This document shows positions 23,110 to 36,120 of a stretch of DNA of 64,000 nt, piece after piece. A program made the translations under genes and the position numbers. The notes beneath the pieces were generated by a model that made no database searches, was not told where the DNA came from, and saw only the letters and a list, made by a program, of their open reading frames with translations. Source of the DNA: Sternotherus odoratus (Eukaryota; Chordata; Testudines; Kinosternidae); contig JAVMKO010000020.1 of the NCBI GenBank assembly GCA_032164245.1, forward strand, positions 6,723,206 to 6,787,205, given 5' to 3'. Numbering within the stretch: position 1 is the first letter of the stretch; each line of letters begins with the position of its first letter.

Positions 23110-23205
23110 GCACAGAAGCCCAGATCCTCAAAGGTATTTAGGTGCCTAGCTCCTATTGAAATTAATTTTGGGAGTTAAGCACCTGAATACTTTTGAGGGG
23201 CAGTG
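23110..23205. repeat. Short palindromic DNA-element relic
   Basis: The arms 'cctcaaaggtatttaggtgc' and 'gcacctgaatacttttgagg' form a near-perfect inverted repeat around 'cctattgaaattaatttt'. Confidence 0.75.
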
Positions 23206-23534
23206 CTTAATGTGTGCCCTATAAGCCTGGCAGTTCATTGCCCCAGCACCTCTGGGCTTGCTGCGTCAGTTATGAAAGTAAACAAAATTTCTTGAGCCCC
23301 GGCATCTCTTTCATTTCAAATTAAGCACCGCAGAGGGGTTTAGGAAGGGCAGGTTTCCCAGTGAATATTTTGTTCTCCTCACTCTGAAACAAGCAGCACC
23401 CCCAGCATTCTTACAAACAGCAGATCTCCGGCAGTGAAATGGAAGCACCGATGAGCCCTGAATTCAGACTCTGAGCTTGGCCTTGCTTCGTTAAGCAACA
23501 TGTGCGTGCATACCTCACATCAGTTTAAGGGATT

Positions 23535-23600
23535 ATATGACAGGGTTGCCTGCAGCTGCAGGGGACTGGACTTGATGACCCAAGACGTCCCATCCATTCC
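23535..23600 (+). repeat. CR1 LINE 3'-end fragment
   Basis: It contains 'ggggactggacttgatgacc' and 'gtcccatccattcctatgta', the last bases of plus-strand CR1. Confidence 0.75.
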
Positions 23601-24124
23601 TATGTAACTAACATGAGGTAAAACCCTAGTGTAGTTTTCACACGAGTTAACAGGTTGACTAATCTCCGCCATAGTCTTTACTACTGACCTACTAACTTGT
23701 GTTAGAACTACAAACTGCCTTGTCTTCACTGGGATTTTCCTCATATTAGTTACCATGTGTTAGCGAATGCCAGGTAAGATCATACCTTCACACATCACCG
23801 TGTGAGATATTTCACCTGTTTTCATCCCTTCCTTAATACTAGCTTAACGGAAGAGGTAGGGGCACAGACAGGAGGGGGCAGAGGTTGTCGGTCTGGCTGC
23901 TCCAACTCTGAGTAACATGACAAATCCATATACCAGGTTGCAAAGCCACTCACTTGAAGCTTAGCCCATCTGCCCCTCTGTCATGACACGGGGCAGGGTG
24001 GGTCCACCAAATTTGAGTGAGTGGTGGTGTGACTTGGTTCGCAGGGTCACATAATCACTTATGTAAATTTGGCCCAGCCACGCCTCTATCATCTTGTCAG
24101 GAGTTTCCCCGACTGTACCCCTGA

Positions 24125-24175
24125 TAAAGGGGGAAGGATGGTTTAGTGATTAGGGTACTAACCTAGGAATTTCAC
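24125..24175 (+). repeat. tRNA-derived SINE head
   Basis: The text 'ggatggtttagtgattaggg' resembles an A box (TGGTTTAGTGATTAGGG). No complete tRNA fold follows, so this is a SINE piece rather than a tRNA gene. Confidence 0.5.
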
Positions 24176-24617
24176 TATAGCTAGAAAGTGCTTTAGTGTC
24201 TGATTTCTGTAAAGGTCGAGGATACATCCCTATTCATACTTCATTCAGGAGACATATTGATCAGCCTCCTTTTCAGTGTTTTAGAGGCTTCGCAGCTCCT
24301 TTGATTGCCTTTTCTTTGTAGTAAACAAAGGAACTGTGAAGGTTAATACAGTAATTAATGCAGCCGCAATAAAGGAAATGGTAGGCAAGGAATGGGTTTC
24401 CTTGGCACAAAACAACCCTTCCTGAAAAGAATGGCTATTTTTCTCTAGCTCCCAGAAGAAATGTAGTTTCTCAGCACTGGGATACTAAGATGAGGCCTGA
24501 GATGCAGCCAATGGGAAAATTTCCCCTTGACTTCAGTGAGTCTTAGATCAGGCTGAGATCCCTTCAAATTAAAATTATTTTGCTCAGTTTTTAGGAAGCA
24601 AATTGATGTGGATAATT

Positions 24618-24730
24618 GTAGAATCCTAAAAACATGGGGCTATAAGGAACCACAGGAGATCAACTAGTCCATCCCCTTGCTGCAGGACCAAGTATACCTA
24701 GAAATTAAAAATCTACTGCAGATGTCAAGT
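24618..24730 (-). repeat. CR1 LINE 3'-end fragment
   Basis: It has 'gtagaatcctaaaaacatgg', 'aggaaccacaggagatcaac' and 'tgctgcaggaccaagtatac'. Confidence 0.75.
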
Positions 24731-25899
24731 TCATAATAATGTTATGATGTACCCTTGGGCGCATCATCGGCAACAGAGCTCAAACCTGGGAAGCTTAAAC
24801 ATCAGCCTCTATTGCCAAAGCTAAAAGACCCAGCTCTAATTAGTTTCAAAGGAGTATGAAGCCTGATTTTTCCATCACATACTCTCATTTTTTAATGGTC
24901 ATGACTCCTCTGAATTCAACTGAGTTACTTCAGTCTCAGCTAGAAGAAAATTGGGGCCTAGATCGCTTCTTTAGACAGAGAGAAAGGACCTTCATTACCT
25001 CGTTAACTATTGCTGCAATTCATGCTGCTCTGGATGTTGATGATCTCGTATAGATTTTTCTACTTAGTGAAATCCGTTTCTCAAAGCTCTGCCATTAGTG
25101 GAGATAAATGGACATATCAGCAGACAGACCCATCCTTTCGTCACTCTGTACAACCTTGTTCAAAATACAAAGGCACAAGTTCGATCCCGGAATAAGCAGG
25201 TCGATTGACGTCCACAGAGGTGCACCCACTCACCCCAAGGCAATCAGGTCTCGTGAGTACAGAGAAGTTTATGAGACTTTGGATCTCATTGTAAACACAT
25301 ACCAAAATCCTTTTTTTAAAAAAGTTCTCCTTTGAAAAGTGGAGAATGTGGCCAGTTTTGATGTCTTTCCCCAGTGTAGCAGCTGGATGCTCTGTGTTGT
25401 GAATCATACCTTAGCTTACCCTGATCATGCCTGAATGGGACTTAAGCACATCCTTAAAGCTAAGCAAGTGCTTTGCTGAATCAGGGCTCATGTAAGTGAG
25501 AGAAGAATTAGACACATGGTTTCTCGGGGCTGTCGATCACTCTGAACTACCATATTACCTTGAGGATTACTTAACACAGGATCAAGTTGAATTCACTGAG
25601 TAGGTAGCAAATATTGCTTGAACTAAATGTGACCTGCAAATATCTTAACAGGGCTGTGCTACCAACAATTTTCCTCTCTCTGAGTTCTTTGAATACATTA
25701 GAAAAAAGACATACCAGGAGTCAGTTAGATGTTTGAGTGCCAGGCATGGAAAGTCAACATCAGATAAAGGAGGTATTGTTGAGATCTTAGATGGTTTATT
25801 TGCTTTAGAATTTTGCTTTATAAAAGAAGTGGAAGGTGACATCCCGGGAACATGGGGAACATTTCCATAATGAAAATGAAAAAAGGGAGTTCTGGTTTT

Positions 25900-25990
25900 T
25901 GAGGAAGTTCAATAGCCTGTGTCATGCAGGAAGTCAGACTAGATGATCACATTGGTCCCTTCTGGCCTTGAAATCCATTAATTTATGAAA
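25900..25990 (+). repeat. CR1 LINE 3'-end fragment
   Basis: It has 'gtcatgcaggaagtcagact', 'agatgatcacattggtccct' and 'tctggccttgaaatccatta'. Confidence 0.85.
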
Positions 25991-26904
25991 CCTTTGCAAG
26001 CTCTTTCAAACTATACTTGTCAAGTGCTGCAAATGTTGGAGTTAGAGTCTAAGGTTAGCTCAGGGCTTACTTTAACTCAAGTTAACTATCCATAGATGTG
26101 TAGCCATAAGGATGCCAGCTATGTTCTGTGACATTTAGTGTGGACCAGATAAATGTAAAAACCAACCTTCCAATCATTACTATTTCTTCATGTCTTGGGT
26201 CAACATGGTCAATGCTGAACAGACAAAAGTTTGACAAAAATAAACTGTCGAATCAGTTGCTTGAATGCCTCCGAGGACTTGGGAGAATGTGGAAGGCTGC
26301 TAGCTTGAATCCCGCCTGGGCTGGTGGTGCCTAAAAGTTATTTCCATCTAATGGCTGACTGGCCGGTAGCTTGGGAGTTGGTAATTCCAGTCCAGTTCCA
26401 AGTGGACAGGTGCCCCCCTTCACAAGTGGTACTATCTCAGTTGAGAAATAAAGGAGTGCCTGGGCATAGAAACTGAATTAACCCCTCATTCTTTGGAGTT
26501 TGTCCCTCCAGTGCACAGCTACTTGAACTATATTAATGAAAGGCTACTCTTTGTGTTGCTCTGGCATCTGTTCTGTGGAGCGCTGGGGGGAAATCTCACT
26601 CTCCAGGAGCAGTCAGAATGAGACTCTTTCACAAGCAATGCATTCGTTCTTAAAATCCTGCCCCTTAACTAGCTCACTCCTTTATCCATCCTGCTGCAAC
26701 AGAAAGGACTTACAAACACACATGCCATGGATCTATTCCTGCTATCCAGATGCAGACAAACTACTGCTTGTGGCAAGGGAGTTCCTAGGACTTTTGTCTG
26801 CAACAGGATTTCAGGACCAAGTGATATATAGACCTGGTCCATTTTATGAACATGCACACAGATGTGCACACACATTATTTTATTGATAATTATTGTTATC
26901 AAAT

Positions 26905-27035
26905 CATTGATACTTAAATGTAAGCTCTTTGGGGCAAGGACTGACTGTTTGTTCTGTGCTTGTACAGCCCCTAGCACAATGGGGTCCATGATGGGGGATG
27001 CTAGATGTTACTGAAATACAAATCAGAACCATAAT
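26905..27035 (+). repeat. MIR/CORE-type SINE tail
   Basis: It has 'gtaagctctttggggcaagg', 'tgtacagcccctagcacaat' and 'actgaaatacaaatcagaac'. Compare 4905-5150. Confidence 0.8.
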
Positions 27036-27049
27036 AACTCCTTTCAAGG

Positions 27050-27156
27050 ATCAGAGAGGTAGCCGTGTTAGTCTGGAATAGCAGAGGTAACAAAGTCCTG
27101 TGGCACCTTAAAGACTAACTATAAAGTTTTGAAGCATAAGCTTTCGTGGGCTAATA
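27050..27156 (-). mobile_element. 107-bp Penelope-like short insertion, copy B
   Basis: This minus-strand copy has the same first and last bases as copy A at 389-495 and the same length. Its flanks TTCAAGG (43-49 of 27000) and CCCAAGG (27157-27163) agree at five of seven positions, a decayed target-site duplication. Confidence 0.75.
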
Positions 27157-27890
27157 CCCAAGGGATTTCCTGGCACTTGTGTCTGCAAAAGGAATTCAGT
27201 ATCAGGCGATGTATGGATCCAGCGCATTATATGAGTTGCCATAGACACAGAGACTTAGCTTCTTTCTTTGGAACTCCCAAACAGTGTCAGTAGCGGTGTG
27301 CTGATGAGGCTAACCAGGATGCAAACTTAAGCTGGTGTTGAAAAGATAGGCGTTGAGTTAAGTGACAAGGTTTTAAACACAGGGTGGTCTCTGAAAGCGA
27401 GTACAGTAGTTCACTAGCAACCACAACTAAACAACAATCCCATCATCCGTAGCATTCCGGTTTATGTTGGCTTTGCTGTAGCAACTCCTTATCTTTTTGG
27501 AGATTAGAATATTTTAGATCAGGAGTTGCCAGTGTCATTGCCAGTGATTAGCCATTCCCAGGGATTATCACCTTAGCTGCATGCCCACCACTTCCCGTTT
27601 AAGTCTCCCTGGCCTCACCACCACTGGACGCTGAAGTGCTCTAGTCCTTCAGCCTCACGAAATTCAAACTGCACTGCAGGGAAGCATGAAAGCAGGGAGC
27701 TGGGCATGAACCCAGACTCCAGCAGAAAATTGGAACAAAATCAGGCCTATATGGGAAATAAACACAATGCATGACATGACAGCATAGTGCAAAGTTATTA
27801 TGGGCATGTTTCTGTGACTGACCTACATAACTAGCTCAGATGAAGGCCAAAGATGGACTCTCCTTTATGCCTTCCTCCAACCTGCTCTGA

Positions 27891-28165
27891 GGCCTTCTCT
27901 ACACACAGAAGTTTAATTTAAATTGGTTTAAAAGCCAAAAAGCTAAACAGATGCGAAGCCCAGTGTGGATACATTTGTATCTTTTTTTAAATCTGGTTTA
28001 ATATCGATTTAATTACAGCTGTTACAGGTACAAGCTAGACTGATAGAATCCAAGTTTAAAGCAATTTAAGTGTGTCCACACATAACGTTGCTTCTGTTCC
28101 ATTAAATAATTTTAAAATAACATCTTCAGTTAAACCAGTGAAGGTGTGTGTGTCTACCCAGCATT
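27891..28165. mobile_element. DNA transposon relic with GAGGCCTTCTCTACAC ends
   Basis: The left part is 'gaggccttctctacacacag' followed by 'aaattggtttaaaagcc'; the right part has 'aatttaagtgtgtccacaca' and 'tgtgtgtgtctaccc'. The inverted phrases are degenerate, so the right boundary is approximate. Confidence 0.5.
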
Positions 28166-29149
28166 TCTTTTCCTTCTTCCCTCTAGGTTCCACCAGTTTA
28201 CACCACAGTTTCACTGCCTTGTCACTCAAGGTAGAGCTTCCACCAGATCAGAATTTGCCCCAATAATATTGATTGCATGTATACTTCCTTGGTTTTGGAA
28301 TTTTTCTGGTTTCCTCTTTCATCGCTAATTAGGATACTGAAGATAAACAGTGCCCTCTGAGCAGGGACCTTGCCCTCTGCTAATGGCAGGACTGAGAAGG
28401 CACAGGGGATGGGCCGTGCTTTGTGAAATATAACCCATGGAAGCCCCTTCTCTACGTGGGCTTCAGCACGCATTCCTCTGTGACATTGTTCAGGGCACTG
28501 TGTCTAACACTAATGAGCTCCAAAACAGGCAAACAATTTAGACAGAAAGCCCAGCATAGTCCCCAGAGATGCATTAACCCCTGCACTTCATTCACAATGC
28601 AGCAGCATCATAATATTTGACACAGCGTCATCCCAGAAGGATCCTGCTGCGTGTCACGAACCAAACATATAGAATTCAGCTGAATTTTTTGGTGTTTTGG
28701 TGTCAAAAAACAAGCAAAACGTGGAGGGTGGGATGTGCTGTGAGGCTTAGTGAATTAGTGAATTAATATCTGTATAGTATTGTGAGATATTTATATAAAA
28801 GACACCATGTTCCAGCATTTATACTGTCCTTGGTCCTTGGTCGAAAGGTGCCACAGAAGTGCAAGGTGTCGTTTGTCTTGTTGTTACATGTTTAGCTGCA
28901 ACCTCTGCCACAAAACTGAATTGCAGCCATCTTCTTCAGTGTCCCTCTATGTCCTGTGCTGTGGGAGACCAGGCTTTATTCGAACTGGAGCCATGTGAAA
29001 TGCTAAGCCCATACTTGGGGCAGTGGGCCAGTCCCACCGCCCATACAGCTGTGGCTATAAAGCTATTTTTAGCATGCTAGCTTGATCAAAGCTAGCCCAG
29101 GTATGTGTATCCAAGCTGGAAATCACAGCTGCAGTGTCGATGTATCCTT

Positions 29150-29230
29150 AGACTCTCTGGGCCTCAGTTTCTCGTCTGTGAAATGGGGATAATAGCACTT
29201 CCTTACATCGTAGGTGTTACTGATGGAGGC
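29150..29230 (+). repeat. MIR SINE core fragment
   Basis: It has 'gggcctcagtttctcgtctg' and 'tgaaatggggataatagcac'. Confidence 0.75.
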
Positions 29231-29284
29231 CATATAAATACCCAAGAAAAAAAGATGGGGAACACAGTTACAGAGAGACCAGTG

Positions 29285-29360
29285 GGCACACAAGAAGCAG
29301 GAAATTGAACATGGCCTCCTTAGCGCTAGGCTAATGCTCCAACAATTGACCATCCTTCCT
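29285..29360 (-). repeat. tRNA-derived SINE head
   Basis: On the minus strand it reads 'aaggatggtcaattgttgga' then 'gcattagcctagcgc', with a degenerate B box in 'gttcaatttcctgc'. Confidence 0.5.
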
Positions 29361-29864
29361 AAGTGAAAGCATGGATGCAGACTACATTATATCTTGGCTG
29401 TGCATTGTGTTAGGTGCCAACAAGCCTTGCCCCCAGTCTGAATCCCTTGGTGTTATTTCTGAGCCATCGAATGAAACAGAAGAATGGCTCTGCCATGAAT
29501 TCATTTTTAAAATCCATATTGCTGGCCGCTCTCTGCAAGGCTGTATATTTTTGCTTCGCTCTCTGAATAAACAGGAATGGTTAGGAGTGGGTGACAGCAG
29601 TGTCATCACCTAGTGCTTTTCCATAACTTCTTGTGATGTTCTTGACCCCAAGCCAAGCCAATTGGGCAGGTCCAATCTCATTGTGCTAATAAATTTCTGA
29701 ACCTGCGTGTCAAATGTACCAAAGAGTGTTGCTTACCTCAGTGATAACAGGAGTTGATCCCAATGGACAAGACAACTAGACAAATAAATATCTTGTTACT
29801 CCTTTCACTTATACCAGCAAAAATCTGGAGCAAAGCCATTAAAGTAAATGCAGTTATGCAGTGG

Positions 29865-29985
29865 GTAACCTTTGTCTCTCTGTGTCTCAGTTTCCCCATC
29901 TATAAAATGGGCATAGGGATACGGACCACTTTGAGAGCCACAGATGAAAAATGCTATATAAGAGCTAGGTGTTACTATGGCTATG
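29865..29985 (+). repeat. MIR SINE core and tail
   Basis: It has 'tgtctcagtttccccatcta', 'taaaatgggcatagggatac' and 'gctatataagagctaggtgt'. Confidence 0.8.
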
Positions 29986-31261
29986 TGAAAGGCATCCTGT
30001 GTCTTTTCTGTGTCCAGTAAATGCAGTGCTTAAAGAATGTGGAAACCACAGATCGCTAGGCAGCGGCAGAGCAAACTTTCCCTGTGCTGCCTGTCACAGC
30101 AATAAACTCCCATCACCCCTGCTACGGAAAGAACACCTCTAAGGGTGTGAAAATACTTCAGTTTCCATAGGACATTCAACCCTTTGCTTCTCTGCTATGC
30201 CTGCCAACAGGGGTGTTAGATCTTGTGTTCTGGAAAACTGTCTAGTAGGTACTTGACTGAGGTCCCCAGCTAACACCATTAAAAACCGCCACACAGATTC
30301 TCGTCTTCCAGCCAAAGTTAACTAAGAGGCAAAGTAATGATCAAGCAAATTTAGGGTCCAATCCTTTTGTCATCTCTCAGGTGAATAATCCTCAGCGCCC
30401 AAAAAATGGGGCCAGGTTTTCAGCAGACCTCAGCACACTGGGCATATAATAGGTGCTGAGCACTTTGGAAAATCTGGCTGCAAATGGGGCTGTTGGAATC
30501 TGGCCTTGAAAGTCTAGGAGATTTACTCACGTGAGTAATGGCTGCAGGACAAGAGTGTCACAGAAAAGAATAACAGAATTAAACCTTTGCTGTGCGTAGA
30601 TATTGTCAGTGGAAGTCTTTCATGTTGTATCAGAGCCTGTGCCAATTATTATTACTGGGGTGGGAACAGAAAGAAGGGAAGCAAGGAAACATTGACTGGG
30701 GAAAGGAAGAATTAGCCACTCATGTGCTCAGGAAGCAGAGGCCAGACCTCTTATATCTGTGCTAATTTCTTTAATAAGAGACTAACTCTCTTCCCCGTTC
30801 CCCTCCTCCCCACTCCAGCTGTTTTACCCATAGTTAAATGCACTGGTTTGAAAATAGCTCTTTGGATGCAGCAAAAGCAACTCAGCCAGCTGAAGAGATT
30901 AAAGGAACATTCCCCTGTTCCCAGTCCCTGTTATCAGAACATTGTGTTAAGAGGGTCTAAATATCACATCATGTTTTTACGCGTGATAAGGCAAATTTGC
31001 ACAAGCGGCACTAGCGGCTGCAGATGATATTACTGTACGTAAGAGCATGCTTCGCCGCTTCTAATAGAGGGTCAGGACTCAGGAAGATATGATGGGTGAG
31101 GACAAAAGAGTGCCACGGTTTCTGAGAGGGCTGTATATGAACAGTGAACGGTTCTGCTTTTGATGGATGGAGAACTGAAAAATTCCCTGCACAGCATTTC
31201 CTCCACACTAGGCCAATCTTGTATTCATGGGGCGAATTGCTTGCAGAGTACACTACCTGCC

Positions 31262-31825
31262 GTGTAAATACTTTCAAGTTTAAACTATCTAAAGTGTAAA
31301 TTATTCATGGTGCAAATTACCCATGCTGTGTAGACTATCAGCAACACCGATTGTTTATGGTGTAAGCCAGGAGTAAGCAACCTATGGCACGCAAGCCAAA
31401 GGCGACACACAAGCTGATTTTCAGTGGCACTCACACTGTCCGGGTCCTGGCCACCAATCTGGGGGGCTCTGCATTTTAATTTAATTTTAAATGAAGCTTC
31501 TTAAACATTTTAAAAATCTTATTTACTTTATATACAACAATAGTTTAGTTGTATCATAGATTTATAGAAAGAGACCTTCTAAAAAAGGTAAAATACATTA
31601 CTGGCATGGCAAAACCTTAAATTCGAGTGAATAAATGAAGACTCAGCACACCACTTCTGAAAGGTTGCCGACCTCTGGTGTAAACTATCCCTGATGTAAG
31701 CTATCTGTGGTGTGAAATCACAGCACAGTTCCTCAGGGTATAAAAAAAACTACAGGGTAACCTATGCACTGTCATTACCCAGAATGTAAATTATTCACAC
31801 TGCAAATCACCCCTGCTGTAGCACA
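31262..31825 (+). repeat. Degenerate 16-bp minisatellite, split by a hAT element
   Basis: Units of exactly 16 bases can be read in phase: GTGTAAATTATTCATG (31294), GTGCAAATTACCCATG (31310), GTGTAGACTATCAGCA (31328), then after the insertion GTGTAAACTATCCCTG (31678), ATGTAAGCTATCTGTG (31694), GTGTGAAATCACAGCA (31710) and later ATGTAAATTATTCACA (31784). About fourteen units are present. Confidence 0.85.
31368..31677 (-). mobile_element. hAT-type non-autonomous transposon with 8-bp duplication
   Basis: This 310-bp element begins CAGGAGTAAGCAACC and ends GGTTGCCGACCTCTG. The flanks GTGTAAGC (31360-31367) and GTGTAAAC (31678-31685) differ at one of eight bases. The same family lies in the other direction at 58079-58384. 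Confidence 0.9.
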
Positions 31826-31869
31826 CAGTCCTAATGGGATGCTTGTGTGAGTAGCTAAGGGATTCACAG

Positions 31870-31965
31870 TCTGGCCTTCAGTCTTTTTATGACTCAGCTC
31901 CCCATCTGTAAAAAGGGGAGGGGGTCATGCTACTTCCCTGCCTGTCAGGGTAAATTCATTAACAA
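31870..31965 (+). repeat. MIR SINE core fragment
   Basis: It has 'gactcagctccccatctgta' and 'aaaaggggagggggtcatgc'. Confidence 0.6.
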
Positions 31966-32173
31966 TTGTGCTCAGTTCAAATTTAAAAATTGTATTAAAG
32001 CTAATGTTTAAAATCAAATTTACACAAGTGAAGAGGGAAGGTACTGTACATCGAGGGTCAGGCTTGATTTATGAGAGATTACAGGTATTGGTTACAAGGT
32101 TCACACAGTACATACATATCACATAACCAGCATAGACCCAGATTGGGGTGCGGGAGTTTTTAAAGCATCCGTG

Positions 32174-32532
32174 CATTGGCACCAACTTTTGCTGGCACCG
32201 GAGGGTGCTCGACCCCCCCTCTGCCCCGGCCCTGCCCCGACTCCACCTCTGTCCTGCCACCATTCCAACCCCTTCCCCAAACCCCACCCCGACCCTGCCT
32301 CTTCCCCACCTCCTCCCCTGAGTGCCCCATGTTTCCACTCCTCCCCCTTCCCTCCTGGAGCATGTTACACCACAAAACAGCTGTTTTCGGCAGCAAGCAC
32401 TGGGAGCTAGGGGGAGAAGTGGGGATGCGGCGCACTCAAGGGAGGAATTGAGGTGGGGTGGTGGGGAGGGGAGCTTGGCTGCTTTTCCATGGGTGCTTCA
32501 GCCCTGGAGCACCCACCAAGTCAGTGCCTATG
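32174..32532. mobile_element. Non-autonomous DNA transposon with GC-rich interior
   Basis: The ends CATTGGCACCAACTT and AAGTCAGTGCCTATG are inverted repeats. The flanks CATCCGTG and CATCAGTA match at six of eight, fitting a decayed hAT duplication. The interior is C-rich on the plus strand ('ccccggccctgccccgac'). Confidence 0.7.
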
Positions 32533-33759
32533 CATCAGTAAATAAGTGATCTTGGGTATGCCACCCATAGAATGTATTTAGCGTCCAAGTCAGTATTGGT
32601 ACTTGGTGGGTCCCTGGGTTCATCAGGGAAGGAAGTGGAAAATGTCCCTGACTAGCAGTCATGGAAGAACCTAGCTAGAATGCTATATTGGCACAGGCGG
32701 TACTGTTGGGTGACTGCAGAGGGCCACATTGCACCAGCCTTACTATCACTGAATAGCACCTTGAAAACAGGCGACTACTCGGAGAGTAAGGGATTACTCC
32801 GAGGAAGGATGGAGGGGATTTTCAAAGACACAAATGGAACATAGATGCCCAACTCCCATTGAGTTTCAATGGCAGCTGGTCACCTAATCAAGGGCTAGTT
32901 TGTGAATTCTTTCCTCGTGTGGCTGAGAAGTTATTTGCACAATTAGCCCAATTTTGTTTCTAATTTAAAATGAGCCCATTTTGGAGCCCCGGGTTTTAAT
33001 TATTAAGTAATTCTAGTGTGGTGAAAAACATGCTCACACTCTTACTCTCCTCTCTTATGGACAAGCCCTGGTTAATGTCCGGCGAGCTTTCCCACATGTC
33101 CGTCTAACCTTTCTTGCACAAAAAAAGAAAAACTTTCTATTTTATGCAGCAGCCAAGCTAAAAAAAGAACCATTACAATCATGCCAAAAATGCAACATTG
33201 ATAAAACTTGCGGGGGAAAAGCAGCCTAAATGTGACTGCTTTCAGATCCAAAGAGAATCATGTGAGAGAGAGGATTTTATATCCTCACCCCGTGTGCCGA
33301 ATAGGAACATTTCCTTGGGTTCAAGGATGCAAATATATAGAAGCAATGGAAAATGACGAGAGCAGACCTATATTCTAAATCGTTGGCCCGGTAGAAGAGA
33401 TGTCCTTTTGCTCATTCACCCATGGTTAAAAGAGTATAGTGCTCTTCAAGTATATATGTCAAGTTATAATTGTTCCAAGTGTAGAAAACTCCTATGGAGT
33501 CTAACAGAGCATGAGAATCTATGTTTTTCAAAATATTCTATAGAACTGAAGAGAGAATTCTTTCCTGCCATAGGATTCCCTAGGGTGAAAACATCTTTAA
33601 AGAGTTGGCTCTTTGTTAAACTCAATGGCCTTGGTTCTTTATGGCCCTGAACCTCGCACAATCAGTTATACCTGTGCAGCAGGAGGGCCAAGTGGATGTA
33701 AAATGTTGCCCTTCTGATGTTGCAGCATTTTACCTCCAGCTTTGCACAGGTGTAAATAA

Positions 33760-33990
33760 TAATAATACTCAGTTGTTATCCAGCACTTTTCATCAATAGA
33801 TCGCAACTCTCTTTACAAAGGAGGTCAGGATCATTATCCCCATTTTACAGATGGGGAAACGGATGCACCGAGTGATGGGGTGACCTGTCCAGGCAAAGAG
33901 TACATTTCCCCTGCAATACACCTCCACAGGAGAGAGAAAAAATGTGGCTGTAAGCACGAGGGAGTGGCTAACATGCAGCACTCCTGGGGG
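33760..33990 (-). repeat. MIR/CORE-type SINE fragment
   Basis: It has 'atcattatccccattttaca' and 'gatggggaaacggatgcacc', the reversed core, after an 'aataataat' end. Confidence 0.75.
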
Positions 33991-35224
33991 GTGGGAGGAG
34001 GAATGTCCAGTGAGGAAGAAAGCATGGCTGTGGCTTCCTCTCTTGGGCCCTATCATGTCCTGGCAGTAAATTTACAAGAATTAGAAAATTCTGAGACCCT
34101 GCATCTGTTTTCTAGGGCCCCACATTCCTGTCTTATACCTGCAATAATCACCTGAGAGACAGTGCTACCCTCTCACCTGACAGGTCAGGGTGAAGCTGTG
34201 TTGACACCACTGCCTTGGACTATGCCGAAATTCTCCTATGGAGACCAAATTCTCTACTGGATCAGTCCACTGAAGTCACTGCTGTGACACTAGCAGAAGA
34301 TCTGGCCCATTGCAACTTCACTGGTTTATACTATATTGGGGAAGCACATTTAAGCTGAGTTGAGCCATGGCTCCAACTGAAAGGATTGGCCCAGCAAATG
34401 TGGACAATGGCAAAGGGTGTGAAATGCATCTGTTCTAGAGTGGGATCTGATTCTGGGATTACCCACAGCTGCCTTCTGTGGGCCACAGGCACAGAGTTCA
34501 GATTCAAATCTACCTTTGGTTCAGCCCCTGATTTAAACCTTCCCCCGGGTCCGGGTGTCTTCAGAGTTAGTGTGAGTTTGGGCCATGTCTAATACAGAGT
34601 GAAGCCAGATCCATAGTGAAGAATGAAGTCACATACACACACCAAAACTAACACTTATTTGACGGGGTGCCCATATTACTCCCCAGAGCTATTTGCTCCC
34701 TCTCCCTACCTTCCACCCTTCCCCCAATCCATGCACTAGGAGTTTCTAGCTTGCCCGACCTCCAGATTAGAATGTGTGCATCTTTTCAATAGTATCTTTG
34801 CTAACACTGTAAACGGTCGGAAAATCTTTGAGGAGGTTTTTCTGATCTTTGGAAACAGATGTGGTTGGACAGAGGTCCTTCTTTCTGGCCTATCTGCAAA
34901 GGAAGTGGTGGAATTTGTAGTTTATACCAAATGAGCATGCACTTGTCCTGATCTCAGAGACCTTTGAGACCCAGCCAAGCTTTCTCACGTCACTAAAGAT
35001 CTGCTGTTGTTCTATTAAGGAATTTGCTGCCTCTTCATACGTTTGATCTCCACAGAGAGGACCCTGTGACATTTCCAGCACAGATGTTATTATTTCCCAT
35101 AGGCCTGTTTCACATTAATGAAACTAAGTCCCTCTACTTGTCCAACTAATGGTAGCCCAAGGTTCTACCCAACTGACTAACATGCCTTGACCCTAAACAA
35201 GGAAGAGCACCTCTAAGAAAAAAG

Positions 35225-35485
35225 TCGTAATGAGATCCAGACTAGAAATAAGATGCAAATTTTTAATTGCAAAGGTAATTAACCATTGGAACAACTTGCC
35301 TTGGGGCATGTTTGGATTCTCCATCACTTGCATTTTTTTAAGTCAAGTCTGAATGTCTTTCTAAAAGCTATGCCATAGCTCAGCCAGACGTTAGGCATTT
35401 GATGCAGGAATTACTAGGTGAGGTTCTTCAGCCCATGTTATGCAGGAGGTGATCAAGATGGCCTCTTCTGGCCTTCAAATCTACC
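35225..35485 (+). repeat. CR1 LINE 3' region
   Basis: It runs 'actagaaataagatgcaaat', 'aattaaccattggaacaact', 'ggattctccatcacttgcat' and ends 'ctcttctggccttcaaatct'. Confidence 0.85.
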
Positions 35486-36120
35486 CCCAAAAAAGCAAGT
35501 TTTGTCTCCAGGGCCCATTCAGTTCTTGGCCTCTCTGATGAAACTGCTAAAAATGGGGGGAAGGGACATGTGTGTGTGTCAGAGGGAATCAGTGTCAGCT
35601 GTGAGGCTGAGTTTTGTGATCTGGACACCTAGCACTAAATGGCATCCACTTTTCAGAGGGTGACATATGCCACTGTTGCCTAGTACTTTGGAAGTAGGAG
35701 GATAGAAAGGGCCTTTTAGTGGTCATTTTTAATATATTATTTTAAAGGGGATCAAGTTTTTATAGCAAATACTGGAACAAAGAACTGAACATTGTAGCTA
35801 GGAAGAGGAGGAAGAGCCAGCAAACAGCTGGTAGGTGGTAACAACTTTCTATCATTGCTACTGAGCAGTGAAGCAGCTGATTCTGGAGTTTCAGGGGCCC
35901 CATGTACAGTGAGGGAAACTATATTTTTCAGTACTAGTAGAACACCACAAGTAACTGGGCTCAGGAAGCCATTCGCACTGTGTAACAATACTGAACCTAC
36001 TAACTTAAGACCACCATTAACTATTTTTCTATGGCAGTCCCTGGCACTTTTTATATTAACGAGCTACATATGCACATATCTACAACTATGTACCTACCTT
36101 TGATATAGGACTCTTGTAAC

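Noticed and set aside
24125..24175. tRNA gene
   Set aside because: Only an A-box-like head is present. There is no cloverleaf or intact B box, so it is a SINE fragment. The same applies at 29285-29360 and 52722-52835.
31262..31825. CRISPR-like array
   Set aside because: The 16-bp units are contiguous with no spacers and lie in a vertebrate genome. It is a decayed minisatellite.
32069..32549. Overlapping proline- or glycine-rich frames on both strands
   Set aside because: They fall in a GC-rich DNA transposon with inverted ends and are composition artefacts.
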